From Orbilia blumenaviensis (Eukaryota > Ascomycota > Orbiliomycetes > Orbiliales > Orbiliaceae): a stretch of 64,000 nt of DNA. Positions 39,985 to 52,152 of this stretch are shown piece after piece. Below the pieces are notes generated by a model. That model did not search any database, was not told where the DNA came from, and saw only the letters and a list, made by a program, of their open reading frames with translations. Position numbers and translations under genes: made by a program. Where the stretch lies: the NCBI GenBank assembly GCA_036872755.1, contig JAVHNS010000010.1:62001-126000 (forward strand), written 5' to 3'. Each line of letters opens with the position of its first letter. The first letter of the stretch is position 1.

Positions 39985-42961
39985 TTATGGGTCTTCTAAA
40001 CCAGAGTTCATAACGGCATTCCCATCGTTCGCTGTCGATAGCCTGGCACAGAGGCCTAAAAGAACGACTGTTTCCGTTGCAGCGTAATAGTTCAAGGCAT
40101 CGAGTAATATTTTTAGATGCCTGCTGAAGTTTTCTTCGTACTTTTTAAGATTATCGCCCAGTTTTTCGACTTTAGCAGCCTCTTCAGGTCCCAGGCTAGT
40201 AGCCCTAGAATTTGCAGGATTGAGACTTGGGTCAGCTGAAACGAGAGCCCTGGACAGATGTGATGTGTATGAAGCGAACATTGTGCAGGTTTGCATGATT
40301 TTGGCATGGATCTGGTGTGTCACTTGTTAATCCGGCTCACAGAGCTCGAGGGGTTCTCTTTTAGGAACATACCTTGAGGAGTTTAGAATTTGTCAACATG
40401 CATTCCTTCAAGCAGGTATCTAGAAAATCGACATGATTCTGCATAAGCTCATCAACCGTTTTGACACTTCCGATCCTTTCTTGAAGGTTGTGCCAGTTCG
40501 GCTCCAGAACCTCTGCGGTGCAAAAATATAGAAGCTGCTGGACAAAGACGAGCATCCTAGCTCTTAAGGTAAAAGCACCCCTTTTCCATCTCTCAATCGA
40601 AGGGAACTGGGAGTGGTGCCGCCAGGATACCACCTTAGTATGGTCCTGCCATGCCCCAACTAGGAGGATTTCGAGATGTCGGAGAGATAGTAGGTACCGG
40701 AACAATAATTGGTACCGGAGGATTGTTTTTCTAGATATAACGAGAGAGAGGGGGAATGGGACTGAGAAATCGAGTTCCATAGCATTAAACCCTGTTATTG
40801 TTTTATCGTCATCCGGATTTGACGAGCCACGGTGGTCATCCGGCATTCCAGAACCTTCGTCAACACCGCTCACGCTAACGATTCTCATTAGCCACTTTGT
40901 TAAGCCAATCTCATTCATCTGAACCTTAACATCCTCCTTAAAGGGGTCTCCTGCTGCGATGCTCCCGGGTTGTCGCAGCGTTAGATCAAGAAGAGACTGT
41001 AGCTTTGCTACGTTCACGTTCCTGGCCGGTTTTTTTAGTTCTGATGTTCCTAGCTCTAAGAAGTATGAAAAAAAGTCGGATTGGTCGAGGAAGAAATAGT
41101 GCTTGAGAGAGCGGAGGCGCGCCCTCAGACCGTGTGTGGTAAGTAATAGATTGAGGAGGGATTCGTTTGCATGTGCGTAGGCCGAGCTTACGTTATCGAG
41201 AAAACTAAAGAACGTATAAGTTTGTGCGCGGCCTCGAAAGTCTCCAAAGGGATTAACTTAACGCGTAGGGTAATCGTACTTTGGGTCATCAAACGTGAGT
41301 GGGACATCCTTGACTTCTTTGCTCACATCAACGCCGCCGCATTCTCGCACTACATTCAAATATTTCCCCGCGAGCAAGACCTTTTCTTTGACCGCTTCAA
41401 GCTGTGGAGGTACATCATTGTGCCGGACGGTGTATCTCTTATCCCAGTACTCATCCGTATAGTCTTCCTCTAACCGCTCCCTACGAATAGATTTTGTTTC
41501 CTTGATCAAGAATTCAGAATGTGCATCCTTAATGACCCCGTGGTGGAGCCATTCGTTAAGCATTACCATATAGGGCATTGACGACTGGCGAAGGAGATAT
41601 TCGAGGAGGCCTCGGGTAGAAGGATCGCCGGCCATGGCATTCAGGCGGTTCGTGATGAGGTCAAGAACAGCACCGCCTTTGCATACTTTCCTTCCCATGA
41701 CGGGCCCCCCGCCCGCTATGTTCGCACCATCTCTTAAAGATTCTAGCAGTAGTTCAACATCATCTCCGGCAGAATCCAGATCGTCGTCTTCGAGCAAGGA
41801 ATTCCTCCGTAGTATTTCCTGTGCGAGCGAATATAGTTGCGAAAGTGTATGTGAAACTGAAATCGTACTTAGGTGGAGAGTGTGAAGGGTAAAACTAGGA
41901 TTAGAGAGGAATTGATGCTCTAGTTGCGCGATGAGCACAAGGTAGTCCTTTAATAGCTTCCTGATTGCAGCGCACAGTGCATGGTTCACAGCACCGAATT
42001 CGTTCCGTGATTGCACTTCGACGAATGCATCGAGTGCGGCATAGTGTCTTGCAACTTTAAGGAGTGAACCTAAAATATCCTTGATACTCGGCTCCAGGCC
42101 TGCGGGGATTCTAAACTGGGGGCCTGCGAGACGTTCGGCTTCTACGGCAGGGTTATATTCTTCCTTAAATCGGAGATATTGACCTTCGAATCCCTACGTA
42201 ACACCGAAGGTTGAAAGCTGTCAGCCGCTTTGATTTTACACCTAGGGCAGCTGGTGACAAGGGGGGAAAAAAAAGAAGAAAAAAAAAAAAAAGGGATGGG
42301 GGGTGGCACATTAGCTCACCATAAAACAAAACAGCAGGTCCTCGATTACTGTTGCTTCTTGGGTCTCCGGACTCATTTGTTCTAGTGAAGTCAGGCCTTT
42401 CGCAGCAGTCACAGCAGTCGAAAGTGGAGGGTAGGTCGTTCTAGAGGCAAGAGGAGCTGAAGTCTGCTGTTTCAGGGAGACTTCAGAGGACCAAGGAACT
42501 GTAGAGGACTGCAGTATGAGCGAAAAGCGGGCTACCCCGAACGGTATAGATGCGAATTGTGGATCCTAAGGACAACGAAGCATACCTATCCCGTGGTTGC
42601 TGGAACCAGGACCTGCTCGGGGCTTTTCTCTAGCTTGAGCACTCGGGATCTCCTTTGTTTCGTTTGATTTACGTTGCGTCGCCTTGGTGACAAACAGTGC
42701 GGTATTCGCAGTCGTGGTAGTCGTGGTGGTTGTAGTTACTCTACGGTCAACCTTTGAAGCGGGGTTGGGATTGGGGGGGCGGGAGGATGAGGTGGAGGGG
42801 CCCGAGTGAGAGGAGGCGGGAGGATGATGTATGGAGCCATTATGGCGATGGGATCGAGGGGAGATGGGAGCATCTGAGAGGGATGGCGGGGGGCGGGTGG
42901 AAGCTCTGGTGGAGGTTGAGAAATCTCGAGCGTGCCCGGCGCGAGTTGGACGGTGGGACAT
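39985..42961 (-). CDS. Gamma-tubulin complex component 2 (GCP2/Spc97)
   Basis: Spindle-pole-body subunit that binds gamma-tubulin and nucleates microtubules. Exons: 42961-42586, 42531-42320, 42193-41280, 41204-40373, 40311-39985; 2661 nt, 886 residues. The N-terminal 110 residues are low complexity (Ser, Pro, Thr9) and unconserved. Family sequence starts around EQMSPETQEATVIEDLLFCF and continues with GFEGQYLRFKE, SSMPYMVMLNEWLHHGVIKD, EDYTDEYWDKRYTVR, FDDPNFLDNVSSAYAHANES and SLKHYFFLDQSDFFSYFLEL. The C-terminal GRIP2 domain contains PFPLSLVISRKTILRYQLLF and HVDFLDTCLKECML. Intron 1 (42585-42532, 54 nt) fits phase but lacks a good branch site, so the first junction is the weakest part of the model. 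Intron 2 contains A- and G-runs. Convergent with PGI, divergent from MOB3. Confidence 0.9.
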
Positions 42962-42969
42962 TGATTAAT

Positions 42970-43084
42970 GGTGGTGATGGTAGTGGTGGTGATGGTGATG
43001 GTGATGGTGATGGTGATGGTGGTGATGGTGGTGATGATAGGTAGGTAGGTAGGTAGGTAGGTAGGTAGGTAGGTAGGTAGGTAG
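42970..43084. repeat. Adjacent microsatellites (GGTGAT)n and (TAGG)n
   Basis: GGTGAT/GATGGT units run from about 42970 to 43037 and pass directly into about 12 copies of TAGG (43037-43084). They lie immediately upstream of the GCP2 start codon, within the 519-bp divergent promoter shared with MOB3. Confidence 0.95.
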
Positions 43085-43454
43085 CTAATACCTAGCTTAT
43101 GCGTAGGTAGTAGTAGCGCTCAAGTAGGTGAGGAATTAAGTGGAGCTACCAAAGGACGTTGCCTGTAACGAGACGCGACCCTGGTACCTGCCGACATGGT
43201 TTCACTTCTTGAAACAGCAGCTTGGGGGAGACTACTGTGCCTGAGCAACCTGGCCTCGCGACTTGGATCCCGCTACTTCACCGCATCACCAAGCAGAGCA
43301 TCAACTACCCAGGTACCCACACAGTATCTATTACTTAAGTAGGTATTTACCTACCTACCAACCATATCATATCATCACGACCTGACACGACACGGCGTTG
43401 CACGATATCGCGTCACGCTTCACTCAATTCACCCTATAACGTCCCACTCGCTTG

Positions 43455-43478
43455 CCCCCCCCCCCCCCCCCCCCCCCC
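43455..43478 (+). repeat. C24 homopolymer next to the MOB3 start
   Basis: Twenty-four consecutive C residues end two bases before the ATG of the MOB3 gene (C24-AA-ATG). The rest of 43085-43454 contains TAGGTA/TACCTA motifs and no gene. Confidence 0.95.
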
Positions 43479-43480
43479 AA

Positions 43481-44879
43481 ATGGCCGTCTCCACCGATCA
43501 GATGGCCATATCCGTATCAACCGCTCAATTGCCTCCATCCCCTTCTTCATCCTCAACTGTCCCAACATCACCCCGCCTTCCTTCGCCCCCGCCCCCCGTC
43601 GAAGATCTATCCAACCCCACTTCGCCATCATTCATGCCGAACCCCGCCTTTCCTTCGCCCCAGACCGCCCCGCAGCTCACCCCGAATGCTGGCAACCGAC
43701 GCATTCGGAAGGGCACCAGGTCAAAGGATATCACCGGCCCTCCCCTAGTACCCCTCGCCGAACTCGACTCCGCCTTCCAGCTGCAGGAACACCTGGCTGC
43801 CCTCCTATCTTCCACCACGAACCCCCCCGGTTCTGATCATGTCATCCCCCTCTCGCGAAAAGACTGCGACCGTATTGCTACCTGTCCCGAGGGCATAGAC
43901 GAATGGATGTGGTGCTACGAGCTAACAAGGCGCCTCACGCGCGATCTCAACCATCTCGTCGTCGGCCTCTTGAGCGATAATTGCACTGAGGAAACCTGCC
44001 CAGAGATGCGTGCCTCATTATGGCAGTATCTATGCGCCGTCCATGACCCGCCCCGCTCCTGTTGCGCCATGGATTATTCCGTTCACACCCTAGATCACGC
44101 TGCCACAACCCTCTGCTCCACAAAACATTTCCCCAGCAGGCTCAATATCAATGCTAATGGAACCAAGCAACTATCAAGTATCTTCCGCCGGCTTTACAGG
44201 ATATTTGCCCACGCTTGGTTCCTACATCGGAGTGTTTTCTGGGATGTCGAGAACGAACATGGTCTCTACGTGGTAAATCATACACCTCCCCCCCTCTAAA
44301 TATAACACTTGAATACACACTCTAGCATTTCGCACCCCTGCTAACTTGAATTCTCTATGCCCCCCTCTCTTTCCCTCTCACTTGTAGTTTTTTAGAACTG
44401 TTTCGGACAAGTATAGCTTGATCCCGGAAGATAATCTCTCGATTCCAAGCGATGCGTTCGACGGTATTTCCAAAGACGATGAATCTGACTTCGTAAGGTC
44501 TGGGTCAGATAATAAGCAGTTGGAGCATGATTCAGACCTTGAGGACGATTTGGATCAGGATAACAATGAACCGGGGGATCGCGACATTCAAGTCCTACTC
44601 AACGATAGCGTGTCATCCAATGATATCTCCGACAAAACAAGCAGTGGCCAATCGGAAAGAGCTTTGGACCCTGGTGTTCCCAGGCCACCGGAGGATTTTC
44701 CTCTGTTTGTTCTTTCAAGAGAGGGTGGGGGTACACTGGCGGCAGACCAGGGCGAAGAAAATGAAACTCCGGGTACTCACGCAGTATCTCTTGCCTTCGA
44801 GGGCGATTCTTCAGATTCCGATGGTCATCAAATCGAACTGAAGCTTGACCTTGAGAGTAGCGAACCCCGGCAGAGTTGA
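43481..44879 (+). CDS. Mob4/phocein-family protein (fungal MOB3, STRIPAK subunit)
   Basis: Kinase-coactivator family; phocein-type Mob proteins are STRIPAK subunits that in filamentous fungi affect hyphal fusion and fruiting. Exons: 43481-44272 and 44388-44879; 1284 nt, 427 residues. The Pro/Ser-rich N terminus (about 95 residues) precedes the Mob fold. That fold has LTRDLNHLVVGLLSDNC, a zinc-site run ETCPEMRASLWQYLCAVHD with CCAMDYSVHTLDHA, and RRLYRIFAHAWFLHR. The fold continues across the intron into VFFRTVSDKYSLIPEDNLSIP. It most resembles Mob4/phocein rather than Mob1/Mob2 (CCAMDYSVHTLD). The C-terminal 140 residues are a Ser/Asp/Glu-rich tail not typical of short Mob proteins. The ORF begins right after a C24 run. 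Confidence 0.88.
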
Positions 44880-45122
44880 GACCGGGGCGTGAGAAACAAG
44901 TCGGGTTGTATATCAATATATTTTATTTTATTTTTAGACTGCCATGCCGAAACCGGTATTTAACAAATACCTAACCATGTACCTAGCGATAATAAGGCGA
45001 GGCTTTGTATAAAATGATTCTAAACGAGCTCTTGAGGCCATACTGCCAGAAGATACCGGCCCTCAACCTTAAAAAAAGATGAAACAGCAAGCACTCAGAA
45101 CCTGCGGCTATGTCTCCCTCCG

Positions 45123-48100
45123 TTACCGTTTGCGATTATGCTCCCCCCCTTTCTCCTGTATTACGATACTTGTACCATCCTGAAATCGCGTACCTGACCC
45201 CCGTTTTAATTTTAGCTATGTATCTTGTTCTTCTGAGCGGAGAGTGTCTACTCACGGAAGATGCAATTGGCATTTTGGAACATCCCATCCTTCAAACTAA
45301 CAACGATGAACTGGGCTCCCTTGAAGCGTGTTTTAATAAGCCTGCCAATGTTTTGAGTATGAGAAAGATCGAGGGCGGCATCGACTTCGTCCAGAATATA
45401 CATCGGGGCAGGTTTGAATTGCAGCAATGCCAGGATTAGAGACAGCGCGATTAAGGACCTAGACATCGTGTTAAGAGGTATAATTAATCGTGTGGTGCTG
45501 ATGGCTTCATACCTTTGACCCCCGCTTAACTCTGTCAGACTCTGTTTCCAGACTTTTCCGAGTGAGACTTTTACTTCAAGTCCTTCCGTGATATCTTTGC
45601 CTTCCGGAGGTTCAAGTTTTGCGAAGCTTCCTGGTAACAACTCCGAAAATATTTGCCCAAAGTCAACAGTTACTTTTTCCCACGTCCTCTTCAGGGCATC
45701 CCTTTTATACTCGTCCAAGCTTTCAATCGTTTTGGTGATTTTTTCCTTGTCACGGATAACAGTATGGAGCATTCTTTTCAGTGCCACCTCTTTCTTCTCC
45801 ACGCTATCGATCATATTCATGACTTTCGGGTTGATTTTCTTCTTCATCCCCAAAAATCTCTCATTGATGACCTTCAAGGAAGCACGGCACTCCGGTATGT
45901 TTTGGTTCGTGAAATCGTAGGGGCTCCCTGCACGGCCGAAGTTTTCCTCCTCATCTTGAATCCAGTCATACTCACTCTCTAGCGTCTGGAGCGTCTGTTT
46001 CAGGGATTCTTGTTCCTTTCTACCCTTCTCAGCTTCATGCTTGAGCTGTTGAAGCTCAAGGCCCTCCTCTGTAATTCTAGTATTTTTTCCTTTCACTGCT
46101 TCTTGGAGAGACTGCAGCTCATCATCGAAGCCGCTAAGTTTCTCTCTCTCTCGCTCCAGTTCTAGAAGTAGTGACTCATGCCTTGCCTAGATGCATCCTA
46201 ATATTAATAACCATAATTGGAAGGGCAAGGCTGAGAAGTAATCTCATATCTTACCTTGATTTTGGCTTGTTCCTCTACAAGATTACCCAATTCAAGTTGT
46301 TGGGAGGCAAGGCTCGCATTGGCTTCATCGAGCTGTTCCTTTGCCGCCGATAAATCACCCCCTGCCTGCTCTAAGACAATTTTAGTAAGGGGGCATAAGG
46401 AAACAAAGATTGGGAATCAAATACCCATTTCAAGACGAGCACTTTGGTATTCCTTCTGGAGCGCCTTCATCTGCTCCACCTTCCTACTAAGTTCCGATTT
46501 CGCAGCTGCCACCAACCTCTTTAAAATATGTCAGCCTTTTGTCCAGCCAGAACGCAAAATATCTCTCGTTTACCTGGAGTTCAGCAAGCTTCCCATCTTT
46601 ATTTTTGTTGAAATCATGCATATCTTTCTCTATGCGTTTGATATCTTTGGATGCATCTGCCTCTGCCCTCTTGTAATTCTCAATGTCAACCTTTAGCGTT
46701 TCTATGGTCTCCTTTCGTTCTTGAACCGCTTGGATTATCTAGAACAACAATTAGTCCATACACGCCATTAAACGTGCAAGAACGACCTACGTTAGAAGAA
46801 GAGTTGTTGCTAATTTGCTCTTCTGTTATCTTGATCTCATGGAGTTTTAGGTCCAGTTTTTGCCGAAAATCCTTTGCTTCGTCTAGGCGTTTCCGTTCGC
46901 TCTCGAGCTTTGCCTGAATAGTTTTGAGTTGGTTAGTTTCGGATTCTAGCCGCTGCGTCATGACATTTAACTCCTGAAGTGTTATCAAGACCCCGCTAGA
47001 TGTTGGCGCGCTTCCACCAGATAACGTTCCCGACGGATCATACACGTCTCCATCCAATGTTACACTAAGCAGGCGAACGGAAGGATCAAAAGTAACCCGC
47101 TGTGCTGTCTCTGCGTTTACGCAAACTAACGCAGAGCCGAATACGTATTCCATTGCCTTTGCGACTTCTTCACTGTATCCAATTAAAGATAATGCGAGAT
47201 GCACCTTCCCGGGGGCAAGGTTGTGCGCCGATTCTACCCTCTACCCAGAGTCAGTTAGCTTTTTTTTTTCGTTCTTTTTTAGTTTATTTTTTTCGAAGCT
47301 GGAATAATCAGGTGACAAGGTGTCACTCATTTGGGGCTCGTACCTCTTGAGCTGCCTGGAATGCATTGATTTTATTTAAAGGGATGATTGTCACTCGTTT
47401 TCTGAGCCGACCCTTTTCGAGCAGCTGAGCGCCAGTAACTTCTGAGTCAACAACTACGTTATAGAGTCTTCCACCAGCACAGATTTCCAAAGCAGTTCCG
47501 GCTTCATATTTATCCTGAGAGAGAGAAAATAACTGTGCCACAAGACCCTTCACCTTCGATCTGTCAAAGTTTGCCACTGGGTCGGAATATGTAAACTCGA
47601 GACTGGCAACCTTCCGACGGTGTTTATCAATCTGTTCTTGTATTTGCCGAATATTGGATTGTGTAGACAATAGGGCCTGTTTCATCCGTTCCTCGGTGCC
47701 CTCCTCATATCCGAGATTTTGAAGATTCTTTTGAATGTGGTCTGCTTCGCGTTTCAGCGTTTCCAGATTTCGGTACAGACCAGCATTTTGCTCCATAGCT
47801 TTCTTGGCTCTGGGCTCATCCTCCATGATACGTTTCTCCAGATCTGCGATCCGAATCCTTGCCTGTTCCTGACCAGTTGTTGCGGCGCTGAGGCTACTTT
47901 TTGCATCTTCGAACATCATTGTTATCAGGTTAGCACTGGTATTCGGACATCCCATAGTCAAATGAACGCATGGCATCCCTCCTAACCTTGTAGTTGGCTC
48001 TGGTAACCCGATTGCTGACCCTCTCTCGCAGCGACCCCCGTTTGCAGTGATTGCAAGAGCTCATCCTGTTTATCCATATCTGCGGTTAGGTGCTCGATAT

Positions 48101-49505
48101 GCTGCTTTGCTGCTTCATGCCCACCTCTCAAGTCATCAAATGCTTTTGTTTTCTTCTCGAGAAGTTTCTGTGCATTACTCAGCGCCCCCCGGCCCTGGTC
48201 GACCTTCGACTCCTCTTCCACGAGTTGGGTGTTTTTCAGGTCGAAGAGCGTTTGCAGACGGACTATCTCGTGCGAGGACTCTTTTACTCTCTCTTCGAGT
48301 TCTTGGAACTTCCCTCCCTTCCGCAGCTCTGTATCCCGCTGAGATTGAACCCTCTGTATATCTTCTTCGAGTTTGTTGATCTCCAGTTTCATTCGCTTGG
48401 CTCCACTCTCGATGAAATCAATCCTGTCTTGCTTCTTCTGGAGCTCCGCAGTAGCGCGGGTAATACGTTCCTTCAAGGGGTAGATGTGAGCTAAAGTTCG
48501 CTAGAGAGTTGAGACGAGGTCCGTACCTTGCCTTTGAGATAGTCATGTGCAATGACAACTCTCGAAAGTCTCTCTAAATCGGACTGGGTTTGCTGGAAGT
48601 CTAGAAATGCTCGTTTCTCCGACCTAAGCTTCTCGAGTTTTGGCTCAATTTCTTCTTGCAGTAGCGTATTGATCTCCTGGACCTTGTTATCCTTTTTTGC
48701 CATGGTTTTGAGAGCCTTATCTCGCCTATCCTCAAACATTCTTGTCCCAGCTGCTTCCTCGATTAGCGCGAGGACCTCCTCGGGCTTCATATTCAAAACC
48801 TTGGTAATTCTCCCTTGCATAATGAGGAAGTTGGGGTTGTTGATGTTTAACTGAACAGACTGAAATAGATTCTGAACTGTTTGCTGCTGGGCACGGTGCC
48901 CGTTGATAAGATATTTGCTTGTGCCCCCAAGCACGATCTGTCTCCAGGTATATATAAGTGACTGCCGCCAAAATCAGGAGTATTATAGAAACGTACCTGT
49001 CGAGTAACGCTTATCTGGCCGTGCTCCTCAAACCCAATAGGACTCCGCTTCTTGTCACTATTATCGAAAACGATAGTGACGCTGGCCTTGGTAACACCCG
49101 CCTGTCCCCTTTTGTAGATCAAATCCTAGTATGTTTTTGTGTCAGTAGTTCTCGCAGCAGATCGGTTTCATAGACAGTCAAGGGCGAACCTGTAGATTCT
49201 GCGCTCGAACAGTGCTCATATTGGTGATGCCCAGAACGAAACATATTGAATCTAGGATATTCGATTTGCCGCTCCCGTTGAGCCCGGTAATAGAATTGAA
49301 GCTTTCATCCCTGCAAAGTGGTTTGATTTTTGGTCAATGATTCATCTCTTTTCAGGCGCGTCAGGAAAGTATATACCAGCCGGAGATAACGGTACGGACG
49401 GCATACGACTTGAAGCCCTACGAAGGATAGGATCAGTCAGCTAGGTATCTAGAGGCCGGAAATAATAGGCGAACTTGCGTCTATAATGATCTCTATTACT
49501 CTCAT
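45123..49505 (-). CDS. SMC2: Condensin subunit SMC2
   Basis: ATPase subunit of condensin, required for mitotic chromosome compaction. Fourteen exons: 49505-49479, 49417-49377, 49310-49190, 49125-48997, 48937-48527, 48470-47987, 47906-47344, 47240-46791, 46738-46574, 46518-46425, 46370-46255, 46186-45513, 45458-45256, 45193-45123; 3549 nt, 1182 residues. Walker A GLNGSGKS is at residues 32-39. The sequence [17 protein letters not shown] is SMC2-specific. Coiled coils flank a hinge around [15 protein letters not shown] and [12 protein letters not shown]. The C-terminal signature [13 protein letters not shown] crosses intron 12, with Walker [13 protein letters not shown]. The first intron (49478-49418) is GC-AG (donor GCAAGT). 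The C-terminal end after [10 protein letters not shown] ([13 protein letters not shown]) differs from the usual VVQALTP. Convergent with MOB3, 243 bp apart. Confidence 0.96.
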
Positions 49506-50126
49506 AGCTGAATGCCCTTCTCAGTTGCTTGAGACGAGAGGTTGTTGATAGTATTGGTGGTTTGTCGAGCACTGTTTGCAAAAGAGAGCTCTATCAGCTT
49601 GTTGCCGTGGGCTTGTTTGTTTCAAGCCTCTTGCGCGTGTCCACCACGTGACTGACCTGCTTATCTCAGGCTTGTCGGCTTGTCTAGATCTGAACATTCT
49701 CTGAAAAATGGAGTGGAAGAAAAAAGCACAGCAGGCCTATTCTACTTACAAGTACCTGCTTAAGCTAGGTATTACCCACCTTACTTGGGTCAGTAAATAC
49801 CTACCTACTGGCATCATCAATGTTGATATGTGTAGTAATCTTGTAGCTACCTAATTACTTTTACTGCCTCCCGTCCCATACATGTACATATTACGTTACT
49901 CAAGGAGACACTACCGTGTGCAAGTAAATCTGCCTCGTTTGCATTCTTATAACTACTCGCTTTCCATTTTCTTCTTCTTCCTCTTCTTCCTCTTTCTTCC
50001 TCTTGCAATGTCTTCGATAGTGTGCATCCAGTCTAGTTCAGCCCCCCAAAAGCTTGAAGAGCTTGAGTCCGAAATACGTTCTTCTCATTCGTCACTGCTT
50101 TAATCTAAACACTGACCTATCCTTGC
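49506..50126. other. Intergenic SMC2 promoter / GDI 3' end
   Basis: About 620 bp without a gene. A pyrimidine microsatellite (TTCTTCTTCCTC units) lies at 49970-50005. TACCTGCTTAAGCTAGGTA and TACCTACCTACTGG motifs of the recurrent TAGGTA/TACCTA type lie at 49751-49806. CACGTG-containing GTCCACCACGTGACTGACC is at 49637-49655, a plausible bHLH site upstream of SMC2. Confidence 0.5.
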
Positions 50127-52152
50127 CTATTCTGCACGTTCTGGATTGAGCCCGTCAATGTCCAAGTCCTTCCCTTCCATTATCTTGTATAAGTGTTTAA
50201 CATCGTCTGTCATGGTAATTAGTATAACTCATCCAGGGCAAGGAAAGCATAGCGGTGTCACCATACCGGTGCATGTTTCGAGGTGGCTGCTCGCGTCCAA
50301 GCTCTTAGAAACGAAAACATTATCGCTTGCATCATCCAACTGCTCCCACAGATCGATGGGTTTCGCCATAAACCTGCAAACCTTTAGTATTTCGAATGTC
50401 AAATATACCTACTTAGGATATATACAACTTACGTTTCTTCGATCGGCTCCAAAAGCTCGAATCCAGCCTTGAGTTCGTGCTGGGGGTTTTGTGTTTCCAC
50501 GATCGTGGAGACAATCGCAATATAGTAACCCTTCGGGCAAACGTTATGGGCGGATGAGATTACGGCGATATAGATATCTTTGGCAAGCAATTTTGTTAGA
50601 ATAGGCACCATAGTTCGACCAGGAAACAACAGCAACTTACCATTCTTTCTGTTGGCCTCACTCTGAGGGATGATGATCTGGCCACTGTCACTGTTATCCG
50701 TACCCTTGACAGGATGATTCAATACGCAGATCGCACGGACGACCTGCTGTCCAGTCCTCTTTTTCTTCTTTCCTTCCGCGACGTAACTCGGGGAAGCCAA
50801 GACTCGGCCCGTTTTGACGACAAGGTCGACATATTCACCGTCTTTTCTTGGATTCTCGAATTTGATTTTAACACCGGAAACCTTGCCATCGGCGGCATGT
50901 TCAAAATCCAGGACTTCAGTGTTGAGCATGTATGTTCCCCCGTGGACCGCTGAAAGACGAGTGAAGGCACTTGGGAGCTCCCCCAGCCCGTAAAGTGGGT
51001 AAATATAAGGTGATTTCCCGTACATAGCAACAGATCCGGCGTAAAGTTTAATCTTGTTGAATGTTTGGCGGGCAGGAAGCTCCAGATAGCTATCATCGGA
51101 GTAGAGGGCCATGGCGTGACCTACGAAATCCCGAGTTGGCTCTTCAAGACTAAATTTATCATACACCGATTTCATCGAATCCTTCTCAAGGTTCATGCCT
51201 AAGAAGCTATCAGTATCAAAAGATAATGGATCGGAATTTGGTTATAATCACCCTGGTGTTGCGGTCCCTTTGAGTCATCGTAAGCTGCAACAGATTCAAG
51301 GAAAGATTTAAGACGTCCCTTCTCCATTATTCCGATAAGGTTGGATTTGGCAGCCTCTAATGCCGTTGAGGGAACCTTGTGAACTCCGGAGCCTCCGAGT
51401 CCAAAGAAACCACCTCCCGAACCTCGGAATACGTAGCTTCCAGCGATTTGCTGGAATTGCACGTTGTCTTGGACCTTTTCAAATTTAAGGTCAGTTTGCA
51501 TCTCCCCAGTTAAAGAAAGGTATAAAAACAGCACACCTGCTTTAATTGCCGCAGGATGCGGGCAAGCTCCCCGCCGGCCATGAGGAATTTTGGAATCAAA
51601 TCGATACTCCAGTCTCTATCCTTATCTAGCCCTGCAGGAGGCTTCGAGCCCTCGCCTCTGAATTTCTCGTAGATCTATAAACGCCAAAGGGTCGCATTAA
51701 TACTGGCTGGTCTGTTTCAGGAGGTATTGGTTCTGATTACCTACCTGGCTCATCTTCAGACTGGCTCCTTCACTACAATTCCCAGCCGAAACACGTTAGC
51801 TATCATGTATTGGTAAAAAAAAAAGGGGGGGGAGGTTTCATATACAAGAAACTTACCCGCCATAGTAGGAGTTAGAATCGATGTGAAGGACACGCTTCCC
51901 TTGCACACTCATGACGCTGTAGGCCAAATACGGGTTAGAAATCTACCAACTTTGGCGTTTCTCGCTTGAATATATATACGGACTCTCTTACCCGGAGAGA
52001 ATAGTCTCGGTGAGCCCTGTAAACCACCGCCCCAAACACTATTAGCATAATTTTCGAGTATTCCCCAGTACAGGTAGCCCCTTACCAGTGCCCATGACGA
52101 CTACGTCGAAACCCTTCTCCAGGTCTTTGATTGGATCCTGGCCGTCATCCAT
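50127..52152 (-). CDS. GDI1: Rab GDP-dissociation inhibitor (divergent)
   Basis: Cytosolic protein that extracts and recycles prenylated GDP-bound Rab GTPases in vesicle traffic. Ten exons: 52152-52086, 52016-51992, 51916-51857, 51772-51745, 51674-51537, 51474-51252, 51198-50641, 50577-50433, 50373-50267, 50206-50127; 1431 nt, 476 residues. Conserved: FDVVVMGTGLTETILSG, SVQGKRVLHIDSNSYYGGE, DLIPKFLMAGGELARIL, YGKSPYIYPLYGLGELP, SAVHGGTYMLN, SGQIIIPQSEANRK, ISSAHNVCPKGYYIAIVST, ELLEPIEE. Unlike typical GDIs, it has a Gly-rich insertion (GSGGGFFGLGGSG) before VHKVPST, and the usual TDVTRYLEFK segment is replaced by RQLKQVQDNVQFQ. REP/CHM-type proteins are an alternative but are much longer. Confidence 0.9.

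Noticed and set aside
42970..43084. CRISPR-like array
   Set aside because: Simple microsatellites without spacers, in a eukaryote.
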